From Acetobacteraceae bacterium (lineage in GTDB: Bacteria > Pseudomonadota > Alphaproteobacteria > Acetobacterales > Acetobacteraceae): a stretch of DNA of 11,894 nt. The position numbers and the translations under genes are program-made. Within the stretch, counting starts at the first letter, position 1, and the number at the start of each line of letters is the position of its first letter. Shown piece by piece: positions 7,048 to 11,894 of the stretch. The stretch lies in NCBI GenBank assembly GCA_003506895.1, contig DNXO01000004.1, positions 7,929 to 19,822 on the forward strand, in the 5' to 3' direction. The notes beneath the pieces were generated by a model. It did not search any database. It was not told where the DNA came from and worked only from the letters and a program-made list of their open reading frames with translations.

Positions 7048-8259
7048 TCAGCGCTCCACCAGCGCGATGCGCGCGTTGTACCAGTTCATGAACAGGCTGA
7101 TCGACAGGCTGATCGTCAGGTAGACGGCCATGATGTAGGCGATCCCCTCGATCGCCTGACCGGTCTGGTTCAGGGTGGTGTTGGCGATGGAGACCACGTC
7201 CTGGAACCCGATCGCGATGGCGAGCGAACTGTTCTTGGTCAGGTTCAGATACTGGCTGGTCATCGGCGGAATGATGACCCGCAACGCCTGCGGCAGGATG
7301 ACCTGGCGCAGCACGGCGGCCGGTCTCAGCCCGAGCGCCTCGGCGGCCTCCCACTGCCCCTTGGGGATGGCCTGGATGCCGGAGCGGACGATCTCGGCGA
7401 TGTAGGACGCGGTGTAAGTGACCAGGCCGACCAGCAGCGCGAAGTATTCCGGGCTGACCGTGCCCCCACCCTGGAAGTTGAAGCCCTTCAAAGCGGGCAG
7501 GTCGAGCGTGAACGGCGCACCCAGAATCGCCCAGACCACAACAGGCAGGCCGACCAGCAGACCCAGCGCAACAGGCCATGTGGCGGGACGCCGGCCGGTG
7601 GCCTCTTGCTGGCGGGTGGCGCGCTTGTTCCAAAGGATGGTGCCGATCACCCCGATGGCAAAGGCCAGCAGCGCCCAGGTATGGGCCGGTTGCCACTCCA
7701 GCAGCGGGACCCGCATGCCTCGGTTGGTCAGGAAGAACGCATTGCCGATGTGCAGCGCCTGACGCGGCACCGGCAGGCCCTGGAGGATAGTGTACCAGAA
7801 CAGCAGTTGCAGCAGCAGCGGGATGTCCCGCAGAACTTCGACGTAGAAGGCGGTGAGTTTCGCCAACAGCCAGTTCTTCGACAGCCGGCCAATGCCGATC
7901 AACGTACCCAGAATGGTGGCGAGGACAATGCCGATCACCGCCACCTGCAACGTATTCAGCACGCCAATCAGCAGCGCTCGGCCGTACGTGTTCACCGCCG
8001 GGTTGTAGGGGATCATGGACTCGCCGATGGGGATGCCGGCAACCCGGTCCAGGAAGGCGAAGCCGGTGGCGATGTGGCGCGCGGCGAGGTTTTCCGAGGT
8101 GTTGCTGATCAAATACCAGGCGATGGCGGCGACAATGCCGACGATGACGACCTGCCAGACGATGGCGCGGAAGGCTGGGTCTGACCAGGACAGCCGCATG
8201 CGTCGCTTGGGGGCATGCCGAGCGGCGATCAGGCGAGGATCGGCGGTTGCCTGGGACAT
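7048..8259 (-). CDS. aapQ: Amino-acid ABC transporter permease (AapQ/BztB type)
   Basis: This 403-residue inner-membrane permease forms the pore with AapM. The N-terminal ARHIATGFAFLDRVAGIPIGE stretch (60-80), and YGRALLIGVLNTLQVAVIG at 92-110, are typical of AapQ/BztB. An internal insertion with extra membrane segments (about 190-250) explains the length over GltJ-type permeases. The EAA loop is EIVRSGIQAIPKGQWEAAEA with LGL following (289-311), and ILPQALRVIIPP follows at 321-332. The frame is open to a TTG at 8319, but I start at ATG 8259: the family start MSQ...PR aligns there and GGGAG lies about 11 bases upstream. It leads the aapQMP operon. The substrate-binding protein gene aapJ, usually just upstream, is absent; a nuclease gene ends 209 bp away instead. 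Confidence 0.93.
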   Translation of the reverse strand: MSQATADPRLIAARHAPKRRMRLSWSDPAFRAIVWQVVIVGIVAAIAWYLISNTSENLAARHIATGFAFLDRVAGIPIGESMIPYNPAVNTYGRALLIGVLNTLQVAVIGIVLATILGTLIGIGRLSKNWLLAKLTAFYVEVLRDIPLLLQLLFWYTILQGLPVPRQALHIGNAFFLTNRGMRVPLLEWQPAHTWALLAFAIGVIGTILWNKRATRQQEATGRRPATWPVALGLLVGLPVVVWAILGAPFTLDLPALKGFNFQGGGTVSPEYFALLVGLVTYTASYIAEIVRSGIQAIPKGQWEAAEALGLRPAAVLRQVILPQALRVIIPPMTSQYLNLTKNSSLAIAIGFQDVVSIANTTLNQTGQAIEGIAYIMAVYLTISLSISLFMNWYNARIALVER

Positions 8260-8468
8260 CGGACAGCAGTCTCCCTGGTTGTTGCCTGATTGGTTACGCA
8301 AGATCGGGGCCATACGCAATGCGTGGATTGCATGTCTATGTCGGCCGACTTGCTCTGTTGCCTTGTCGATTGGCGTGACCGGCTGGTGAAGGCCTATTCT
8401 GAACGTAGGAAGTTGATCGCCGCCCCAAATCCCCTCGCGCTACAGGACAGGGATGGATGCGGCGACGG
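8260..8468. promoter_or_regulatory. Spacer upstream of aapQ, probable promoter region
   Basis: This 209-bp spacer separates the exonuclease gene stop from aapQ. Since aapJ is missing, it must carry any aapQMP-specific promoter or lie within a longer transcript. I found no convincing sigma-70 or sigma-54 motif. A small perfect repeat, GCAAT(N6)ATTGC at 8316-8331, and two copies of TACGCAA (8295-8301 and 8313-8319) could be regulator contacts, but short matches like these also arise by chance. No gene or RNA is recognised here. Confidence 0.35.
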
Positions 8469-9053
8469 TTAAGCTCGTGCCACGTTCAGGTCTTCTACCG
8501 GACCGACTTCGATCTCTGCCGCGTCGGCAAGTGCCAACAGCAATTGTTCGGCGTCGGCGCGTGCCCGGTGTTTGGCCGGCCGACATATAAGTCGGGTGAG
8601 AGCTCGCTCGCGTGCCACCTTGCCGAGCGTCATGGCGAGTCGGTGCCAGTCGTCGAGAACAAAGGTGGGACCGACATTGGCCGCGCGAAACAGCATTCGC
8701 GCCCATTGAGCGTCGTACGGTCCGCCATCACACCAAGCAGTTCCGCACGGCCAAACGACCGCATTGAGTGTTCGGGCCACGCGTTCGGCGGGCCAACCAC
8801 TCGCCACAAGGTCACGCCCGTGCAGGCCATGCACTTTTGCGGAGGCCGGACTCCAGTGGCCGTCCCGAATCCACGCCTTTGTTGGACAGATCAGTGCCGA
8901 CCAGCCTTTGATCGGTTCGTCGGGGCGGGGCCAGACGGCCAGGCCGACCTCAATGGGATACCCAGCGGGATCAAGCGAACTCGCCTCAAAGTCGATCATC
9001 ACGAGCGGCCACGGGAGAGAGGCAATCACGTCGGCAGCCTTTCTTTTCAGCAT
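8469..9053 (-). CDS. DEDDh-type 3'-5' exonuclease (DnaQ-like)
   Basis: This 194-residue protein has the layout of a stand-alone DnaQ-fold exonuclease, which removes 3'-terminal nucleotides from DNA or RNA with two metal ions. Exo I is VMIDFEASSL with D21 and E23, followed by YPIEVGLA. Exo II is WCDGGPYDAQWARML with D114 as the likely metal ligand. Exo III is H162-x4-D167 in KHRARADAEQLL, which places it in the DEDDh class. The HGL at 75-77 is usual for the fold. The ATG overlaps the stop of the upstream gene as TGATG (9055-9051), indicating translational coupling; its own ribosome-binding site is weak. It is the last gene of a three-gene operon with an unrecognised protein and a DUF2779 nuclease. 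DNA versus RNA substrate cannot be told from the sequence. Confidence 0.85.
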   Translation of the reverse strand: MLKRKAADVIASLPWPLVMIDFEASSLDPAGYPIEVGLAVWPRPDEPIKGWSALICPTKAWIRDGHWSPASAKVHGLHGRDLVASGWPAERVARTLNAVVWPCGTAWCDGGPYDAQWARMLFRAANVGPTFVLDDWHRLAMTLGKVARERALTRLICRPAKHRARADAEQLLLALADAAEIEVGPVEDLNVARA

Positions 9054-9529
9054 CAGGCGCTGGCTCTGATCGATCGTGGGCTGATGTAGTGCTGATCGTG
9101 CCGAATTATCACGCGGTCCTTGGGGAGCCGGAAATGTTCAACGATCCGTCCAGTGAGGTCCTGCGACGTTATCCGCCGGTCAACGTAGATAATAAAACGA
9201 TCAATGGCTCGATCGAACACAATTCGTCCTCGTGGCCATTCATCATATTCTGTTTCGCCAACGGTTCTCGCGAGCGCGCGGTCGGGTGGGCCTATTCGCC
9301 GCCAATGAGTCCAGACCTCGTAATGTCCGTCCGGGAAAGTCAAACAGTCGCCGTAGGGTTCGGCGTCGGCCAGCCGGCACCCCTGTGCCAGCATACCGCG
9401 CGAACCCGCTGCATCCAGGACAAACCAGAAAATCCCGACCGCGGGCTCTGCGTCCTCCAGCGGTCCGGCGGGTTGTTCGATGTCATGATGTCGCCGAATT
9501 GGATGTTCCCCGCGGGCCTTTTCAGACAT
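9053..9529 (-). CDS. Hypothetical 158-residue protein of nuclease operon
   Basis: I do not recognise a named family. The acidic N-terminus (to about 30) is followed by VGIFWFVLD (31-39) and a compact region with several motifs that look constrained: YGDCLTFPDGHYEVW (59-73), EYDEWPRGRIVFD (94-106), RFIIYVDRRI (111-120) and HDQHYISPRS at the end. There is no signal peptide or membrane segment, so it is probably cytoplasmic. An upstream in-frame ATG at 9544 exists, but the ATG at 9529 has GAGG 9 bases ahead and the upstream one has no ribosome-binding site, so I take 9529. It starts 21 bp after the DUF2779 stop and its stop shares one base with the exonuclease ATG. This packing suggests it works with those nucleases, for example as an adaptor or regulator; that is inference only. 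Confidence 0.8.
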   Translation of the reverse strand: MSEKARGEHPIRRHHDIEQPAGPLEDAEPAVGIFWFVLDAAGSRGMLAQGCRLADAEPYGDCLTFPDGHYEVWTHWRRIGPPDRALARTVGETEYDEWPRGRIVFDRAIDRFIIYVDRRITSQDLTGRIVEHFRLPKDRVIIRHDQHYISPRSIRASA

Positions 9530-9550
9530 CTGAATGTTCCTCATTGACCA

Positions 9551-11089
9551 TCAATATAAGTCATGGGCGGCGTCAGAGCCGGACGTGTTGGTTCGCGCGG
9601 CAGTTTCTGTTTCGGTGGAAAGTGTCATGAGTGCGCGATGCACTTCCACCATGGCCATGGTGTCACGGGTACAATAAGCCACCAGTGCCGATCTAAACCG
9701 CGTGACGTCAGTTGTATCGGCGATCTTGCCGGACGCGAGTTCAAGAAAGATCCCAGCGGCCGACGTTCCATCAGCAACACCTTCAAGATCGTCATATCCA
9801 AATCCCGGACTCAGCGCCGGCGCGACCGACTTGATGGAATTGCTGAAACCGAACGCCGGAAAATAGACAGCCCCTCGTATCACCGGCAGCAGATCGACAA
9901 GCCGCTCGATGATAGCGGTCAGCGAGGGCCCGAGGTCAGGGAACTGGCCGGCGAGTTCCTTCAGGCGGATCTGTTCGTACGATGAATAAACGACGATCGG
10001 CGTATCTGACCCGGCCAGTGCGGCAATCAGCGTTTCGGCAAATGGCCGCCTTGGGTCACCATCGGCGGGCGCCAGAAATTCCTTGTGCGTCAGCGCCCCC
10101 TCCGCCGTCATCATATGCAACGACCATTGAAATGGCAGGGCCTGATATGGCCTCGTTCCCGCATACAGCGGGATAGGCGGCATCATCGCCTCGAAATCCA
10201 GGTAGCAGGCAGGTGGTCCGAAACGGTGCAGCAAACTTGGCAGATCGGCTGCCACATAGGGCCGGCCGCTGGCGATGGCGTCTCGAATGATCTCCTGTTT
10301 CCAGGTCAGGGGAAAATCCCGGGGTATGGCGGAGATCGCCGTGACGCCGAGCGCATCGAGAGCGCGGGCCCGAGGCGGAGTCAGATACGGCAGGTGGGCG
10401 ATCCAGTCGGTTGGCTTATCAGCGGTGCAGCGGTCCCAGAACTCGCACTCGTAAGGATCGCCGCAATGGTTTCCGGGTTCGACGTGTGGCGCTGTGTCCT
10501 GTTCCAGGCAGGTGTGCAGGCCGGGCAACCGGCCTGGCAGATCAGCGCATCGCCGGGTGACCTTCTCGGCGACATTCACCCTGGCGAAAAAGGCCGGCCA
10601 ATCGATCTCGCCGTCGCCGCGCGTGTAGCTGGTATTGATGTGCAGCAGCTCAACCGTGGAGAGCGGCACGCCCGCTCCGGTCAGCACATGGGCCTGCAAC
10701 GCGATATCGTTGAGGTAGTGATCCTTGACCCGGCTGCTGCTCTTGACCTCTAGCAGGCCCCATCCATCGGCACGACGCTCTAGCACATCGACCCGCACGC
10801 GGACGTTGTCGTGGACAAAGGCAGCCTCGAAAATCGCGGGAACCGTGGGCTCCAGCATCAAGGCCGCGGTCCTTTCGACAGCCTGCTCATGTTGCCATGG
10901 CTCTTCGTCGATCAATATGCCGCCGGGGAACAAAAGATGGGCCTTTTGGCCGATCTCCTGACCGAAATCGAGTGGCGAGCCGGGTGGGGGCGCCTCGTAA
11001 TCATGCGGCTCATGAACCTGCAGCCACAGACGGCGCAGGCACTGCAGGCCAGCCATGTAGCGGGACTTGGTGAGGTGTCGGCTGACCAT
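9551..11089 (-). CDS. DUF2779 protein: Cas4/RecB-like nuclease plus DEDDy exonuclease
   Basis: This 512-residue protein shows two nuclease-like modules. The first (about 1-225) has PD-(D/E)XK hallmarks: H51, E88, D101, E114-V-K116, and Q132 in the motif after it. It also has four cysteines placed as in iron-sulphur Cas4/AddB nucleases: C17 near the N-terminus and C209, C215 and C221 at its end. The second (about 295-490) is the DUF2779 part, an RNase H-like fold: YLDFE with D298 and E300, VVYSSYEQIRLKELA (366-380), DLLPVIRG (399-406), FSNSIKSVAPAL (415-426) and Y472-x3-D476, the DEDDy pattern. Activity on single-stranded or processed DNA ends is plausible; the family's biology is, to my knowledge, undefined. 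The ATG has GGAG 8 bases upstream. It is the first gene of the operon and is divergent from the gene at 11259. Confidence 0.88.
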   Translation of the reverse strand: MVSRHLTKSRYMAGLQCLRRLWLQVHEPHDYEAPPPGSPLDFGQEIGQKAHLLFPGGILIDEEPWQHEQAVERTAALMLEPTVPAIFEAAFVHDNVRVRVDVLERRADGWGLLEVKSSSRVKDHYLNDIALQAHVLTGAGVPLSTVELLHINTSYTRGDGEIDWPAFFARVNVAEKVTRRCADLPGRLPGLHTCLEQDTAPHVEPGNHCGDPYECEFWDRCTADKPTDWIAHLPYLTPPRARALDALGVTAISAIPRDFPLTWKQEIIRDAIASGRPYVAADLPSLLHRFGPPACYLDFEAMMPPIPLYAGTRPYQALPFQWSLHMMTAEGALTHKEFLAPADGDPRRPFAETLIAALAGSDTPIVVYSSYEQIRLKELAGQFPDLGPSLTAIIERLVDLLPVIRGAVYFPAFGFSNSIKSVAPALSPGFGYDDLEGVADGTSAAGIFLELASGKIADTTDVTRFRSALVAYCTRDTMAMVEVHRALMTLSTETETAARTNTSGSDAAHDLY

Positions 11090-11258
11090 GGGGGCTTCTC
11101 CGCGAGTCTATCCATGGTGGTTCCGCTCGGCGGGTTCCGCAATGGAACAAATGCGGTGCGTCATTCGGATGCGTCCCATTCTGTCGTATCGATCTGCTAT
11201 TGGTTGTTTCGGACGCAGTGAATGGGCGGCGGAGATGGCATCGAACGGGGATGAGCGG
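11090..11258. promoter_or_regulatory. Divergent promoter region between nuclease operon and partial gene
   Basis: These 169 bp separate two divergently oriented genes and should carry both promoters. I could not identify a strong -35/-10 pair on either strand. A perfect inverted repeat, GTTCC (11134-11138) and GGAAC (11144-11148) with a 5-base spacer, sits 45 bp before the nuclease start and is a possible operator. Confidence 0.4.
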
Positions 11259-11894
11259 ATGAAAGCAGTTGTTTATTACCGGACGCGCCCGAGCGAGCCG
11301 GAGGCGTCGGCACGGGCTTTGCTGGCGCAGAAAGAGGCGGTTCGCGAGCTGTTCGAAAAGTGCGAATTCAGGTTGATTAGGGAGTTCACGGAACGCGAAG
11401 GCGAGGTGAAGGGACGTCCGGCTTTTCGCGCCGCGATACGTGCGGCGGCGGCTCACACAACCGATGGCTTGTTGGACGTGGCGTTTATTATTCCTTCGCG
11501 TGCCGGGATTGGATCTGGTGAGGCGTTCACGGAGCCGCGGCTCAGGGGAAATTATAGGCCTTTTTGCTGGACGTTGAGTGCGATTCTCGATCCGGCTCTG
11601 TTCGAGATCGCGTTGCCGGGGGCGCCTGCCGCACTCAGTCTCTATGGCGATTTTCGTTGGAATGAGCCTGATACTCGTTTCTATCTTTGTAATGCTGGAA
11701 CCGAGCCAATAACCGAGGTCGTCGTGGTGACCGATTCGGCGGATTGGCCCAAGCCTTTCGACTACCCCTGTCGCGATGGCGAGCCGTCCGGGCGTTATAC
11801 TAAGGGGCCGCTGCGAAATAACCGCTTCGATGGACGCACGGCGGGTGGAGATCGTCATGGCGGGCGAAGGCCCGCCATCCACGCCTTTTCCCGG
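11259..11894 (+). CDS. Serine-recombinase-like N-terminal protein, 3' end outside window
   Basis: From ATG 11259, with GGGGA seven bases upstream, the frame stays open for 212 codons to the window end. Residues 3-65 resemble a resolvase/invertase N-terminal domain: VVYYRTRPSEPEASARALL, then AQKEAVRELFEK, REFTEREGE and GRPAFRAAI. Arg or Ser occupies the region of the catalytic serine (YYRTRPS instead of YxRxS), so recombinase chemistry is doubtful. Residues 100-160 (CWTLSAILDP, then LYGDFRWNEPDTRFYLCNAG and VVVVTDS) look like a separate beta-rich domain. Codons such as TTT, ATT, TAT, TGT and GCT are used more than in neighbouring genes, suggesting transfer. Residues from about 199 (HGGRRPAIHAF) are a translated palindromic repeat, so the original stop may have been lost or the repeat may be tolerated as a tail. 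The resolvase resemblance is a motif judgement; an in-frame ATG at 11235 is an alternative start. Confidence 0.65.
   Translation, partial: MKAVVYYRTRPSEPEASARALLAQKEAVRELFEKCEFRLIREFTEREGEVKGRPAFRAAIRAAAAHTTDGLLDVAFIIPSRAGIGSGEAFTEPRLRGNYRPFCWTLSAILDPALFEIALPGAPAALSLYGDFRWNEPDTRFYLCNAGTEPITEVVVVTDSADWPKPFDYPCRDGEPSGRYTKGPLRNNRFDGRTAGGDRHGGRRPAIHAFSR
11853..11883 (+). repeat. REP-like palindromic repeat, complete unit
   Basis: This 31-base unit has perfect 9-bp arms, atggcgggc (11857-11865) and gcccgccat (11870-11878), around the loop gaag. It is the inverse of the unit at 43-73 and matches 1-16 in its right half. Here it lies inside the open frame of the partial gene, in frame and without a stop. 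The following ccttttcccgg (11884-11894) also follows the left-edge copy, so the conserved unit extends beyond the palindrome. Confidence 0.88.

Noticed and set aside
5850..8184. Two long plus-strand open frames (5850-7091 and 6928-8184) of over 400 codons
   Set aside because: They lie antisense to aapM, aapQ and aapP, which have intact family motifs. Their products are Gln/Asp/Arg-rich with no recognisable domain, typical of antisense frames in GC-rich DNA.
8260..8319. N-terminal extension of aapQ to a TTG at 8319
   Set aside because: The extra 20 residues have no AapQ character and the ATG at 8259 has a better Shine-Dalgarno context and matches family length.
11010..11882. Minus-strand open frame of 290 codons at the right end
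   Set aside because: It overlaps the start of the DUF2779 gene in another frame and is antisense to the partial gene at 11259. It begins inside a palindromic repeat and has no family resemblance.
1..11894. Window as a composite transposon bounded by the 27-base identical ends
   Set aside because: The ends are short units of a dispersed palindromic repeat, which also occurs internally at 43-73. No transposase is visible, so the coincidence reflects repeat abundance.
1..11894. CRISPR arrays, tRNA or rRNA genes
   Set aside because: No regularly spaced direct repeats and no recognisable tRNA or rRNA stretches were seen on either strand. The Cas4-like module in the DUF2779 protein is not accompanied by other cas genes.

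Overview
The window is a GC-rich bacterial chromosome segment, most likely from an alphaproteobacterium. The clues are the Aap/Bzt-type long permeases, the ydbH-ynbE-ydbL cluster, and dispersed palindromic repeats whose translation reads HGGRRPAIHAF. A Rhodospirillales/Acetobacteraceae-like host is my guess and cannot be proven from sequence alone. Almost all intact genes lie on the minus strand. The exceptions are a decayed region (4486-5008) and an incomplete gene at the right edge.

From left to right, palindromic repeat units (1-73) precede a YjgR/DUF853 HerA-like ATPase (138-1721). Next is a compact, overlapping minus-strand operon, ydbH-ynbE-ydbL (4247-1851). It encodes an AsmA-like membrane-anchored protein, a small lipoprotein and a periplasmic partner, the set proposed to bridge the inner and outer membranes for lipid homeostasis. 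A spacer with two perfect inverted repeats (4363-4396 and 4449-4470) leads to two plus-strand remnants of a spermidine/putrescine-type ABC importer. These are an internal piece of a PotB-like permease joined in a different frame to the first part of a PotA-like ATPase.

The aapQ-aapM-aapP operon follows (8259-5116). It encodes the two permeases and the ATPase of a general L-amino-acid ABC importer, but the usual aapJ binding-protein gene is not in the window. A further minus-strand operon (11089-8469) encodes a DUF2779 protein with a Cas4/RecB-like nuclease domain plus a DEDDy exonuclease-like domain, an unrecognised 158-residue protein, and a stand-alone DEDDh exonuclease. The three genes are closely packed, and the last pair share a TGATG junction. 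This nuclease cluster is the best candidate here for an uncharacterised system, although no phenotype can be read from the sequence.

Divergent from it, a plus-strand frame from 11259 stays open to the window end. Its N-terminus resembles a serine-recombinase domain without the catalytic serine, its codon use is AT-richer than the neighbours, and it reads through a palindromic repeat. The last 27 bases of the window are identical to the first 27, both belonging to the dispersed repeat family.
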